NCBI GenBank assembly: GCA_963966185.1
Contig: CAWZYM010000311.1
Location: 1 to 64,000, forward strand
From: Rhabditoides inermis
Taxonomy: Eukaryota > Nematoda > Chromadorea > Rhabditida > Rhabditidae
DNA length: 64,000 nucleotides
Reading direction: 5' to 3'
This document shows, piece by piece, positions 1-12,304 of this stretch. Positions within the stretch are counted from its first letter, which is position 1; each line of letters opens with the position of its first letter. Position numbers and translations under genes: made by a program. The notes beneath the pieces are model-generated. The model was not told where the DNA came from, searched no databases, and was given only the letters and a program-made list of their open reading frames with translations.

Positions 1-268
1 CGACTTGATTCGAGATAAATATTCTGATTCTGATTCTGTGTCGACCTATGAATAGGTTAGTGTTTCCGTAAGTATTGCCCCCCCCCCCCGTATGCCAGCT
101 GACCCGTGAGAACGAATAGCAGGTTGACAAATAAACAATTGAACAATTGGACATTGGACATTTGGAAAATTGGACATTTGGAGAATCGGACAATTGGCAA
201 ACTCGAACTGCGAAGACAAACTCACTGCGAAGAGCTGAGGAGAATTCCCACCTCCTTTCTTCCTCCCC

Positions 269-317
<49 letters not shown>

Positions 318-376
318 ATCTTCGAATTACTTTCCATCTCCCTATTTCACTTAAAGTCGTTTCTGCAAAAAAGAAA

Positions 377-492
377 GCTTACGTTACCCGGGATTCCAAG
401 CCGTCTCCGATCCAAGTACTAACCGGGCGCATCGTTGCTTGACTTGCCAGATCGGACGGATGGCGTATATTCAACGAGCTATGAACGTAAGC
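377..492 (-). rRNA. 5S rRNA, 116 nt with two 1-nt deletions
   Basis: This is the leftmost 5S copy. It has lost one C of the CCC in GATTCCCAAG and one G of the GGG in GACGGGATGG. Its upstream flank has further 1-nt losses in G/C runs and one A/G difference (ccAccgccgag). No other copy looks like this, so it is either a decayed array-edge gene or a local sequencing error. Confidence 0.8.
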
Positions 493-711
493 GGAGAGTG
501 AATACTTTCTTAGGTGATCGATCTGTGGAGTACCCACGAAACCACCTGGTACCGCAATATAAAGCGATGTGTCGAGCCCGATCTTCCACCGCCGAGACAA
601 GCATAACCAACAACACGTACGCATCCACGGGCTCACCGAAATCCGTGTTGTTGGAACTCGCATTAGACATTGATTACTGTGTTTTACTAATCTTACCGTA
701 ATTTACGTAAT

Positions 712-1436
712 TAGAGAGGGCGCGCCAGCGCCCTCTCGTTTGTACTGGATGTCCCCGCGCGCTAGAATGCTCAAAAACGACTTTTCCCGGATGAAGCACT
801 TTTCCTCATTTTGAAGTGATTTCCACTGTTACATTGCATTCACATCTCTATTCGATAGAGTTATAGAAAGTTGTATTGAGTTTGATTGAATTTGAAGCGA
901 GATACGGAGAGTCCGCATTCGAGTGCGGATTGAGATTGGTGTCGGGCGGGCGGGCGTCGGACAATCGCTTTCGCCCCGCCCCCTCTGTGTGTGAGTGAGA
1001 GAGAGAGAGATAGGCGAATAGCGGGTGCGCGTCGGTATCCTCGCAGCGAATCGCGAACGTGTATGAAAATGTAATTTTGTGAAACAAAACTTAAGAAAAG
1101 GACAGATATTATCTTTCAAAAGTACTTCCAAGTAAAAGTAGTTGGTTTGTACTGTTGTCTCAGTTGAGCAAAAGGACTGACATGTTTTCAATGGAGACAT
1201 GTGCAAACAGGCTCTCAGCATTATTTGACGTGTTATGTTACAACAGAAGTTGTGCTTTTAGATAATAACTGCATAACTTCGTAAACGCGTTCATTATAAT
1301 ATGGCCGCTTTGCACTGGTATGAGAGAGAGAGCCTGTTGGCACATGTCTCCATTGAAAACATGTCAGTCCTTTTGCTCAACTGAGACAACAGTACAAACC
1401 AACTACTTTTACTTGGAAGTACTTTTGAAAGATAAT
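712..1436. mobile_element. 725-bp insertion with 109-bp inverted repeat, copy 1
   Basis: Comparison with type-B units gives the empty site ACGTAATCGTTATTG. Here 725 bp lie between ACGTAAT and CGTTATTG, and TAAT occurs at both ends, consistent with a 4-bp target duplication. The insertion begins with a perfect 10-bp hairpin (714-723 with 728-737). Its right part is a foldback: arms 1108-1216 and 1328-1436 are inverted copies of 109 bp with one mismatch, around a 111-bp spacer. I see no open frame like a transposase, so it would be non-autonomous (MITE or foldback type). In every copy the arms are the last 329 bp of the insertion. Confidence 0.8.
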
Positions 1437-1718
1437 CGTTATTGTGTGCGACTTGATTCGAGATAAATATTCTGATTCTGATTCTGTGTCGACCTATGAA
1501 TAGGTTAGTGTTTCCGTAAGTATTGCCCCCCCCCCCCGTATGCCAGCTGACCCGTGAGAACGAATAGCAGGTTGACAAATAAACAATTGAACAATTGGAC
1601 AATTGGACATTTGGAAAATTGGACATTTGGAGAATCGGACAATTGGCAAACTCGAACTGCGAAGACAAACTCACTGCGAAGAGCTGAGGAGAATTCCCAC
1701 CTCCCTTTCTTCCTCCCC

Positions 1719-1759
<41 letters not shown>

Positions 1760-1820
1760 ATCTTCGAATTACTTTCCATCTCCCTATTTCACTTAAAGTC
1801 GTTTCTGCAAAAAAAAGAAA

Positions 1821-1938
1821 GCTTACGTTACCCGGGATTCCCAAGCCGTCTCCGATCCAAGTACTAACCGGGCGCATCGTTGCTTGACTTGCCAGATCGG
1901 ACGGGATGGCGTATATTCAACGAGCTATGAACGTAAGC
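1821..1938 (-). rRNA. 5S rRNA
   Basis: The 118-nt gene encodes the 5S RNA component of the large ribosomal subunit, made by RNA polymerase III. The minus-strand ends GCTTACGTT and AACGTAAGC pair as helix I. Inside are hallmark 5S segments: CCATCCCGTCCGATCTGGCA, then AAGCAACG, and GGTTAGTACTTGGATCGGAG (the box-C control region). A run of eight T directly downstream on the minus strand (TTTC then T8) is the Pol III terminator; most other copies have T7. A TATATT motif lies about 65-70 nt upstream, but I cannot show that it acts as a promoter. This is the consensus sequence for the window. Confidence 0.98.
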
Positions 1939-2159
1939 GGGAGAGTGAATACTTTCTTAGGTGATCGATCTGTGGAGTACCCACGAAACCACCTGGTACC
2001 GCAATATAAAGCGATGTGTCGAGCCCGGATCTTCCGCCGCCGAGACAAGCATAACCAACAACACGTACGCATCCACGGGCTCACCGAAATCCGTGTTGTT
2101 GGAACTCGCATTAGACATTGATTACTGTGTTTTACTAATCTTACCGTAATTTACGTAAT

Positions 2160-2886
2160 TAGAGAGGGCGCGCCAGCGCCCTCTCGTTTGTACTGGATGT
2201 CCCCGCGCGCTAGAATGCTCAAAAACGACTTTTCCCGGATGAAGCACTTTTCCTCATTTTGAAGTGATTTCCACTGTTACATTGCATTCACATCTCTATT
2301 CGATAGAGTTATAGAAAGTTGTATTGAGTTTGATTGAATTTGAAGCGAGATACGGAGAGTCCGCATTCGAGTGCGGATTGAGATTGGTGTCGGGCGGGCG
2401 GGCGTCGGACAATCGCTTTCGCCCCGCCCCCTCTGTGTGTGAGTGAGAGAGAGAGAGAGATAGGCGAATAGCGGGTGCGCGTCGGTATCCTCGCAGCGAA
2501 TCGCGAACGTGTATGAAAATGTAATTTTGTGAAACAAAACTTAAGAAAAGGACAGATATTATCTTTCAAAAGTACTTCCAAGTAAAAGTAGTTGGTTTGT
2601 ACTGTTGTCTCAGTTGAGCAAAAGGACTGACATGTTTTCAATGGAGACATGTGCAAACAGGCTCTCAGCATTATTTGACGTGTTATGTTACAACAGAAGT
2701 TGTGCTTTTAGATAATAACTGCATAACTTCGTAAACGCGTTCATTATAATATGGCCGCTTTGCACTGGTATGAGAGAGAGAGCCTGTTGGCACATGTCTC
2801 CATTGAAAACATGTCAGTCCTTTTGCTCAACTGAGACAACAGTACAAACCAACTACTTTTACTTGGAAGTACTTTTGAAAGATAAT
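2160..2886. mobile_element. 725-bp-type insertion, copy 2 (727 bp)
   Basis: Same insertion point and TAAT flanks as copy 1. It is two bases longer because of one extra GA in the internal AG run. Confidence 0.8.
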
Positions 2887-3165
2887 CGTTATTGTGTGCG
2901 ACTTGATTCGAGATAAATATTCTGATTCTGATTCTGTGTCGACCTATGAATAGGTTAGTGTTTCCGTAAGTATTGCCCCCCCCCGTATGCCAGCTGACCC
3001 GTGAGAACGAATAGCAGGTTGACAAATAAACAATTGAACAATTGGACAATTGGACATTTGGAAAATTGGACATTTGGAGAATCGGACAATTGGCAAACTC
3101 GAACTGCGAAGACAAACTCACTGCGAAGAGCTGAGGAGAATTCCCACCTCCCTTTCTTCCTCCCC

Positions 3166-3208
<43 letters not shown>

Positions 3209-3268
3209 ATCTTCGAATTACTTTCCATCTCCCTATTTCACTTAAAGTCGTTTCTGCAAAAAAAGAAA

Positions 3269-3386
3269 GCTTACGTTACCCGGGATTCCCAAGCCGTCTC
3301 CGATCCAAGTACTAACCGGGCGCATCGTTGCTTGACTTGCCAGATCGGACGGGATGGCGTATATTCAACGAGCTATGAACGTAAGC
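3269..3386 (-). rRNA. 5S rRNA
   Basis: Consensus 118-nt copy in a type-A unit, 1448 bp from the previous gene, with a T7 terminator run. Confidence 0.98.
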
Positions 3387-3607
3387 GGGAGAGTGAATAC
3401 TTTCTTAGGTGATCGATCTGTGGAGTACCCACGAAACCACCTGGTACCGCAATATAAAGCGATGTGTCGAGCCCGGATCTTCCGCCGCCGAGACAAGCAT
3501 AACCAACAACACGTACGCATCCACGGGCTCACCGAAATCCGTGTTGTTGGAACTCGCATTAGACATTGATTACTGTGTTTTACTAATCTTACCGTAATTT
3601 ACGTAAT

Positions 3608-4332
3608 TAGAGAGGGCGCGCCAGCGCCCTCTCGTTTGTACTGGATGTCCCCGCGCGCTAGAATGCTCAAAAACGACTTTTCCCGGATGAAGCACTTTTC
3701 CTCATTTTGAAGTGATTTCCACTGTTACATTGCATTCACATCTCTATTCGATAGAGTTATAGAAAGTTGTATTGAGTTTGATTGAATTTGAAGCGAGATA
3801 CGGAGAGTCCGCATTCGAGTGCGGATTGAGATTGGTGTCGGGCGGGCGGGCGTCGGACAATCGCTTTCGCCCCGCCCCCTCTGTGTGTGAGTGAGAGAGA
3901 GAGAGATAGGCGAATAGCGGGTGCGCGTCGGTATCCTCGCAGCGAATCGCGAACGTGTATGAAAATGTAATTTTGTGAAACAAAACTTAAGAAAAGGACA
4001 GATATTATCTTTCAAAAGTACTTCCAAGTAAAAGTAGTTGGTTTGTACTGTTGTCTCAGTTGAGCAAAAGGACTGACATGTTTTCAATGGAGACATGTGC
4101 AAACAGGCTCTCAGCATTATTTGACGTGTTATGTTACAACAGAAGTTGTGCTTTTAGATAATAACTGCATAACTTCGTAAACGCGTTCATTATAATATGG
4201 CCGCTTTGCACTGGTATGAGAGAGAGAGCCTGTTGGCACATGTCTCCATTGAAAACATGTCAGTCCTTTTGCTCAACTGAGACAACAGTACAAACCAACT
4301 ACTTTTACTTGGAAGTACTTTTGAAAGATAAT
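3608..4332. mobile_element. 725-bp insertion, copy 3
   Basis: Identical position and structure to copy 1. Confidence 0.8.
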
Positions 4333-4614
4333 CGTTATTGTGTGCGACTTGATTCGAGATAAATATTCTGATTCTGATTCTGTGTCGACCTATGAATAGG
4401 TTAGTGTTTCCGTAAGTATTGCCCCCCCCCCCCGTATGCCAGCTGACCCGTGAGAACGAATAGCAGGTTGACAAATAAACAATTGAACAATTGGACAATT
4501 GGACATTTGGAAAATTGGACATTTGGAGAATCGGACAATTGGCAAACTCGAACTGCGAAGACAAACTCACTGCGAAGAGCTGAGGAGAATTCCCACCTCC
4601 CTTTCTTCCTCCCC

Positions 4615-4663
<49 letters not shown>

Positions 4664-4723
4664 ATCTTCGAATTACTTTCCATCTCCCTATTTCACTTAA
4701 AGTCGTTTCTGCAAAAAAAGAAA

Positions 4724-4841
4724 GCTTACGTTACCCGGGATTCCCAAGCCGTCTCCGATCCAAGTACTAACCGGGCGCATCGTTGCTTGACTTGCCAGAT
4801 CGGACGGGATGGCGTATATTCAACGAGCTATGAACGTAAGC
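4724..4841 (-). rRNA. 5S rRNA
   Basis: Consensus 118-nt copy in a type-A unit, 1455 bp from the previous gene; the extra length is in the CT tract. Confidence 0.98.
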
Positions 4842-5062
4842 GGGAGAGTGAATACTTTCTTAGGTGATCGATCTGTGGAGTACCCACGAAACCACCTGGT
4901 ACCGCAATATAAAGCGATGTGTCGAGCCCGGATCTTCCGCCGCCGAGACAAGCATAACCAACAACACGTACGCATCCACGGGCTCACCGAAATCCGTGTT
5001 GTTGGAACTCGCATTAGACATTGATTACTGTGTTTTACTAATCTTACCGTAATTTACGTAAT

Positions 5063-5787
5063 TAGAGAGGGCGCGCCAGCGCCCTCTCGTTTGTACTGGA
5101 TGTCCCCGCGCGCTAGAATGCTCAAAAACGACTTTTCCCGGATGAAGCACTTTTCCTCATTTTGAAGTGATTTCCACTGTTACATTGCATTCACATCTCT
5201 ATTCGATAGAGTTATAGAAAGTTGTATTGAGTTTGATTGAATTTGAAGCGAGATACGGAGAGTCCGCATTCGAGTGCGGATTGAGATTGGTGTCGGGCGG
5301 GCGGGCGTCGGACAATCGCTTTCGCCCCGCCCCCTCTGTGTGTGAGTGAGAGAGAGAGAGATAGGCGAATAGCGGGTGCGCGTCGGTATCCTCGCAGCGA
5401 ATCGCGAACGTGTATGAAAATGTAATTTTGTGAAACAAAACTTAAGAAAAGGACAGATATTATCTTTCAAAAGTACTTCCAAGTAAAAGTAGTTGGTTTG
5501 TACTGTTGTCTCAGTTGAGCAAAAGGACTGACATGTTTTCAATGGAGACATGTGCAAACAGGCTCTCAGCATTATTTGACGTGTTATGTTACAACAGAAG
5601 TTGTGCTTTTAGATAATAACTGCATAACTTCGTAAACGCGTTCATTATAATATGGCCGCTTTGCACTGGTATGAGAGAGAGAGCCTGTTGGCACATGTCT
5701 CCATTGAAAACATGTCAGTCCTTTTGCTCAACTGAGACAACAGTACAAACCAACTACTTTTACTTGGAAGTACTTTTGAAAGATAAT
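5063..5787. mobile_element. 725-bp insertion, copy 4
   Basis: Identical position and structure to copy 1. Confidence 0.8.
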
Positions 5788-6067
5788 CGTTATTGTGTGC
5801 GACTTGATTCGAGATAAATATTCTGATTCTGATTCTGTGTCGACCTATGAATAGGTTAGTGTTTCCGTAAGTATTGCCCCCCCCCCGTATGCCAGCTGAC
5901 CCGTGAGAACGAATAGCAGGTTGACAAATAAACAATTGAACAATTGGACAATTGGACATTTGGAAAATTGGACATTTGGAGAATCGGACAATTGGCAAAC
6001 TCGAACTGCGAAGACAAACTCACTGCGAAGAGCTGAGGAGAATTCCCACCTCCCTTTCTTCCTCCCC

Positions 6068-6114
<47 letters not shown>

Positions 6115-6174
6115 ATTTTCGAATTACTTTCCATCTCCCTATTTCACTTAAAGTCGTTTCTGCAAAAAAAGAAA

Positions 6175-6292
6175 GCTTACGTTACCCGGGATTCCCAAGC
6201 CGTCTCCGATCCAAGTACTAACCGGGCGCATCGTTGCTTGACTTGCCAGATCGGACGGGATGGCGTATATTCAACGAGCTATGAACGTAAGC
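6175..6292 (-). rRNA. 5S rRNA
   Basis: Consensus 118-nt copy in a type-A unit, 1451 bp from the previous gene. Confidence 0.98.
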
Positions 6293-6513
6293 GGGAGAGT
6301 GAATACTTTCTTAGGTGATCGATCTGTGGAGTACCCACGAAACCACCTGGTACCGCAATATAAAGCGATGTGTCGAGCCCGGATCTTCCGCCGCCGAGAC
6401 AAGCATAACCAACAACACGTACGCATCCACGGGCTCACCGAAATCCGTGTTGTTGGAACTCGCATTAGACATTGATTACTGTGTTTTACTAATCTTACCG
6501 TAATTTACGTAAT

Positions 6514-7238
6514 TAGAGAGGGCGCGCCAGCGCCCTCTCGTTTGTACTGGATGTCCCCGCGCGCTAGAATGCTCAAAAACGACTTTTCCCGGATGAAGCA
6601 CTTTTCCTCATTTTGAAGTGATTTCCACTGTTACATTGCATTCACATCTCTATTCGATAGAGTTATAGAAAGTTGTATTGAGTTTGATTGAATTTGAAGC
6701 GAGATACGGAGAGTCCGCATTCGAGTGCGGATTGAGATTGGTGTCGGGCGGGCGGGCGTCGGACAATCGCTTTCGCCCCGCCCCCTCTGTGTGTGAGTGA
6801 GAGAGAGAGAGATAGGCGAATAGCGGGTGCGCGTCGGTATCCTCGCAGCGAATCGCGAACGTGTATGAAAATGTAATTTTGTGAAACAAAACTTAAGAAA
6901 AGGACAGATATTATCTTTCAAAAGTACTTCCAAGTAAAAGTAGTTGGTTTGTACTGTTGTCTCAGTTGAGCAAAAGGACTGACATGTTTTCAATGGAGAC
7001 ATGTGCAAACAGGCTCTCAGCATTATTTGACGTGTTATGTTACAACAGAAGTTGTGCTTTTAGATAATAACTGCATAACTTCGTAAACGCGTTCATTATA
7101 ATATGGCCGCTTTGCACTGGTATGAGAGAGAGAGCCTGTTGGCACATGTCTCCATTGAAAACATGTCAGTCCTTTTGCTCAACTGAGACAACAGTACAAA
7201 CCAACTACTTTTACTTGGAAGTACTTTTGAAAGATAAT
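6514..7238. mobile_element. 725-bp insertion, copy 5
   Basis: Identical position and structure to copy 1. Confidence 0.8.
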
Positions 7239-7520
7239 CGTTATTGTGTGCGACTTGATTCGAGATAAATATTCTGATTCTGATTCTGTGTCGACCTATG
7301 AATAGGTTAGTGTTTCCGTAAGTATTGCCCCCCCCCCCCGTATGCCAGCTGACCCGTGAGAACGAATAGCAGGTTGACAAATAAACAATTGAACAATTGG
7401 ACAATTGGACATTTGGAAAATTGGACATTTGGAGAATCGGACAATTGGCAAACTCGAACTGCGAAGACAAACTCACTGCGAAGAGCTGAGGAGAATTCCC
7501 ACCTCCCTTTCTTCCTCCCC

Positions 7521-7563
<43 letters not shown>

Positions 7564-7624
7564 ATCTTCGAATTACTTTCCATCTCCCTATTTCACTTAA
7601 AGTCGTTTCTGCAAAAAAAAGAAA

Positions 7625-7742
7625 GCTTACGTTACCCGGGATTCCCAAGCCGTCTCCGATCCAAGTACTAACCGGGCGCATCGTTGCTTGACTTGCCAGA
7701 TCGGACGGGATGGCGTATATTCAACGAGCTATGAACGTAAGC
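7625..7742 (-). rRNA. 5S rRNA
   Basis: Consensus 118-nt copy in a type-A unit, with an eight-base T terminator run. Confidence 0.98.
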
Positions 7743-7963
7743 GGGAGAGTGAATACTTTCTTAGGTGATCGATCTGTGGAGTACCCACGAAACCACCTGG
7801 TACCGCAATATAAAGCGATGTGTCGAGCCCGGATCTTCCGCCGCCGAGACAAGCATAACCAACAACACGTACGCATCCACGGGCTCACCGAAATCCGTGT
7901 TGTTGGAACTCGCATTAGACATTGATTACTGTGTTTTACTAATCTTACCGTAATTTACGTAAT

Positions 7964-8690
7964 TAGAGAGGGCGCGCCAGCGCCCTCTCGTTTGTACTGG
8001 ATGACCCCGCGCGCTAGAATGCTCAAAAACGACTTTTCCCGGATGAAGCACTTTTCCTCATTTTGAAGTGATTTCCACTGTTACATTGCATTCACATCTC
8101 TATTCGATAGAGTTATAGAAAGTTGTATTGAGTTTGATTGAATTTGAAGCGAGATACGGAGAGTCCGCATTCGAGTGCGGATTGAGATTGGTGTCGGGCG
8201 GGCGGGCGTCGGACAATCGCTTTCGCCCCGCCCCCTCTGTGTGTGAGTGAGAGAGAGAGAGAGATAGGCGAATAGCGGGTGCGCGTCGGTATCCTCGCAG
8301 CGAATCGCGAACGTGTATGAAAATGTAATTTTGTGAAACAAAACTTAAGAAAAGGACAGATATTATCTTTCAAAAGTACTTCCAAGTAAAAGTAGTTGGT
8401 TTGTACTGTTGTCTCAGTTGAGCAAAAGGACTGACATGTTTTCAATGGAGACATGTGCAAACAGGCTCTCAGCATTATTTGACGTGTTATGTTACAACAG
8501 AAGTTGTGCTTTTAGATAATAACTGCATAACTTCGTAAACGCGTTCATTATAATATGGCCGCTTTGCACTGGTATGAGAGAGAGAGCCTGTTGGCACATG
8601 TCTCCATTGAAAACATGTCAGTCCTTTTGCTCAACTGAGACAACAGTACAAACCAACTACTTTTACTTGGAAGTACTTTTGAAAGATAAT
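7964..8690. mobile_element. 725-bp-type insertion, copy 6 (727 bp)
   Basis: Carries the same extra GA as copy 2, plus a private substitution near its left end (GGATGACC instead of GGATGTCC, about position 8003). Confidence 0.8.
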
Positions 8691-8970
8691 CGTTATTGTG
8701 TGCGACTTGATTCGAGATAAATATTCTGATTCTGATTCTGTGTCGACCTATGAATAGGTTAGTGTTTCCGTAAGTATTGCCCCCCCCCCGTATGCCAGCT
8801 GACCCGTGAGAACGAATAGCAGGTTGACAAATAAACAATTGAACAATTGGACAATTGGACATTTGGAAAATTGGACATTTGGAGAATCGGACAATTGGCA
8901 AACTCGAACTGCGAAGACAAACTCACTGCGAAGAGCTGAGGAGAATTCCCACCTCCCTTTCTTCCTCCCC

Positions 8971-9005
<35 letters not shown>

Positions 9006-9065
9006 ATCTTCGAATTACTTTCCATCTCCCTATTTCACTTAAAGTCGTTTCTGCAAAAAAAGAAA

Positions 9066-9183
9066 GCTTACGTTACCCGGGATTCCCAAGCCGTCTCCGA
9101 TCCAAGTACTAACCGGGCGCATCGTTGCTTGACTTGCCAGATCGGACGGGATGGCGTATATTCAACGAGCTATGAACGTAAGC
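9066..9183 (-). rRNA. 5S rRNA
   Basis: Consensus 118-nt copy in a type-A unit, 1441 bp from the previous gene. Confidence 0.98.
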
Positions 9184-9404
9184 GGGAGAGTGAATACTTT
9201 CTTAGGTGATCGATCTGTGGAGTACCCACGAAACCACCTGGTACCGCAATATAAAGCGATGTGTCGAGCCCGGATCTTCCGCCGCCGAGACAAGCATAAC
9301 CAACAACACGTACGCATCCACGGGCTCACCGAAATCCGTGTTGTTGGAACTCGCATTAGACATTGATTACTGTGTTTTACTAATCTTACCGTAATTTACG
9401 TAAT

Positions 9405-10129
9405 TAGAGAGGGCGCGCCAGCGCCCTCTCGTTTGTACTGGATGTCCCCGCGCGCTAGAATGCTCAAAAACGACTTTTCCCGGATGAAGCACTTTTCCTC
9501 ATTTTGAAGTGATTTCCACTGTTACATTGCATTCACATCTCTATTCGATAGAGTTATAGAAAGTTGTATTGAGTTTGATTGAATTTGAAGCGAGATACGG
9601 AGAGTCCGCATTCGAGTGCGGATTGAGATTGGTGTCGGGCGGGCGGGCGTCGGACAATCGCTTTCGCCCCGCCCCCTCTGTGTGTGAGTGAGAGAGAGAG
9701 AGATAGGCGAATAGCGGGTGCGCGTCGGTATCCTCGCAGCGAATCGCGAACGTGTATGAAAATGTAATTTTGTGAAACAAAACTTAAGAAAAGGACAGAT
9801 ATTATCTTTCAAAAGTACTTCCAAGTAAAAGTAGTTGGTTTGTACTGTTGTCTCAGTTGAGCAAAAGGACTGACATGTTTTCAATGGAGACATGTGCAAA
9901 CAGGCTCTCAGCATTATTTGACGTGTTATGTTACAACAGAAGTTGTGCTTTTAGATAATAACTGCATAACTTCGTAAACGCGTTCATTATAATATGGCCG
10001 CTTTGCACTGGTATGAGAGAGAGAGCCTGTTGGCACATGTCTCCATTGAAAACATGTCAGTCCTTTTGCTCAACTGAGACAACAGTACAAACCAACTACT
10101 TTTACTTGGAAGTACTTTTGAAAGATAAT
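9405..10129. mobile_element. 725-bp insertion, copy 7
   Basis: Identical position and structure to copy 1. Confidence 0.8.
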
Positions 10130-10408
10130 CGTTATTGTGTGCGACTTGATTCGAGATAAATATTCTGATTCTGATTCTGTGTCGACCTATGAATAGGTTA
10201 GTGTTTCCGTAAGTATTGCCCCCCCCCGTATGCCAGCTGACCCGTGAGAACGAATAGCAGGTTGACAAATAAACAATTGAACAATTGGACAATTGGACAT
10301 TTGGAAAATTGGACATTTGGAGAATCGGACAATTGGCAAACTCGAACTGCGAAGACAAACTCACTGCGAAGAGCTGAGGAGAATTCCCACCTCCCTTTCT
10401 TCCTCCCC

Positions 10409-10453
<45 letters not shown>

Positions 10454-10513
10454 ATCTTCGAATTACTTTCCATCTCCCTATTTCACTTAAAGTCGTTTCT
10501 GCAAAAAAAGAAA

Positions 10514-10631
10514 GCTTACGTTACCCGGGATTCCCAAGCCGTCTCCGATCCAAGTACTAACCGGGCGCATCGTTGCTTGACTTGCCAGATCGGACGGGAT
10601 GGCGTATATTCAACGAGCTATGAACGTAAGC
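10514..10631 (-). rRNA. 5S rRNA
   Basis: Consensus 118-nt copy in a type-A unit, 1448 bp from the previous gene. Confidence 0.98.
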
Positions 10632-10852
10632 GGGAGAGTGAATACTTTCTTAGGTGATCGATCTGTGGAGTACCCACGAAACCACCTGGTACCGCAATAT
10701 AAAGCGATGTGTCGAGCCCGGATCTTCCGCCGCCGAGACAAGCATAACCAACAACACGTACGCATCCACGGGCTCACCGAAATCCGTGTTGTTGGAACTC
10801 GCATTAGACATTGATTACTGTGTTTTACTAATCTTACCGTAATTTACGTAAT

Positions 10853-11575
10853 TAGAGAGGGCGCGCCAGCGCCCTCTCGTTTGTACTGGATGTCCCCGCG
10901 CGCTAGAATGCTCAAAAACGACTTTTCCCGGATGAAGCACTTTTCCTCATTTTGAAGTGATTTCCACTGTTACATTGCATTCACATCTCTATTCGATAGA
11001 GTTATAGAAAGTTGTATTGAGTTTGATTGAATTTGAAGCGAGATACGGAGAGTCCGCATTCGAGTGCGGATTGAGATTGGTGTCGGGCGGGCGGGCGTCG
11101 GACAATCGCTTTCGCCCCGCCCCCTCTGTGTGTGAGTGAGAGAGAGAGATAGGCGAATAGCGGGTGCGCGTCGGTATCCTCGCAGCGAATCGCGAACGTG
11201 TATGAAAATGTAATTTTGTGAAACAAAACTTAAGAAAAGGACAGATATTATCTTTCAAAAGTACTTCCAAGTAAAAGTAGTTGGTTTGTACTGTTGTCTC
11301 AGTTGAGCAAAAGGACTGACATGTTTTCAATGGAGACATGTGCAAACAGGCTCTCAGCATTATTTGACGTGTTATGTTACAACAGAAGTTGTGCTTTTAG
11401 ATAATAACTGCATAACTTCGTAAACGCGTTCATTATAATATGGCCGCTTTGCACTGGTATGAGAGAGAGAGCCTGTTGGCACATGTCTCCATTGAAAACA
11501 TGTCAGTCCTTTTGCTCAACTGAGACAACAGTACAAACCAACTACTTTTACTTGGAAGTACTTTTGAAAGATAAT
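10853..11575. mobile_element. 725-bp-type insertion, copy 8 (723 bp)
   Basis: One AG repeat shorter than copy 1, otherwise the same. Confidence 0.8.
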
Positions 11576-11854
11576 CGTTATTGTGTGCGACTTGATTCGA
11601 GATAAATATTCTGATTCTGATTCTGTGTCGACCTATGAATAGGTTAGTGTTTCCGTAAGTATTGCCCCCCCCCGTATGCCAGCTGACCCGTGAGAACGAA
11701 TAGCAGGTTGACAAATAAACAATTGAACAATTGGACAATTGGACATTTGGAAAATTGGACATTTGGAGAATCGGACAATTGGCAAACTCGAACTGCGAAG
11801 ACAAACTCACTGCGAAGAGCTGAGGAGAATTCCCACCTCCCTTTCTTCCTCCCC

Positions 11855-11905
<51 letters not shown>

Positions 11906-11965
11906 ATCTTCGAATTACTTTCCATCTCCCTATTTCACTTAAAGTCGTTTCTGCAAAAAAAGAAA

Positions 11966-12083
11966 GCTTACGTTACCCGGGATTCCCAAGCCGTCTCCGA
12001 TCCAAGTACTAACCGGGCGCATCGTTGCTTGACTTGCCAGATCGGACGGGATGGCGTATATTCAACGAGCTATGAACGTAAGC
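11966..12083 (-). rRNA. 5S rRNA
   Basis: Consensus 118-nt copy in a type-A unit, 1452 bp from the previous gene. Confidence 0.98.
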
Positions 12084-12304
12084 GGGAGAGTGAATACTTT
12101 CTTAGGTGATCGATCTGTGGAGTACCCACGAAACCACCTGGTACCGCAATATAAAGCGATGTGTCGAGCCCGGATCTTCCGCCGCCGAGACAAGCATAAC
12201 CAACAACACGTACGCATCCACGGGCTCACCGAAATCCGTGTTGTTGGAACTCGCATTAGACATTGATTACTGTGTTTTACTAATCTTACCGTAATTTACG
12301 TAAT

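Noticed and set aside
106..300. CRISPR-like array from regularly spaced GGACATTTGG words
   Set aside because: The words are short, overlapping and diverged, there are no unique spacers, and the context is animal nuclear rDNA.
147..422. Serine/leucine-rich or arginine/glutamate-rich open frames in every unit
   Set aside because: They are translations of the CT/GA microsatellite and A-run; frame and length change with the number of repeats, and they overlap the 5S gene.
829..1221. Open frames of 79-130 codons inside the 725-bp insertion
   Set aside because: They cross the hairpin arms and the AG run, shift frame between copies with AG length, and show no transposase-like motif.
1955..2117. 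53-codon frame MSNASSNNTDFGEPVD... on the minus strand upstream of the 5S gene
   Set aside because: It is present in most units, but conservation is explained by array homogenisation. It sits in the 5S upstream flank and is broken without consequence in several units.
1906..2121. 71-codon open frame starting MAYIQRAMN, repeated over 50 times
   Set aside because: It lies antisense over the 5S gene and its upstream flank. Its apparent conservation comes from conservation of the 5S unit.
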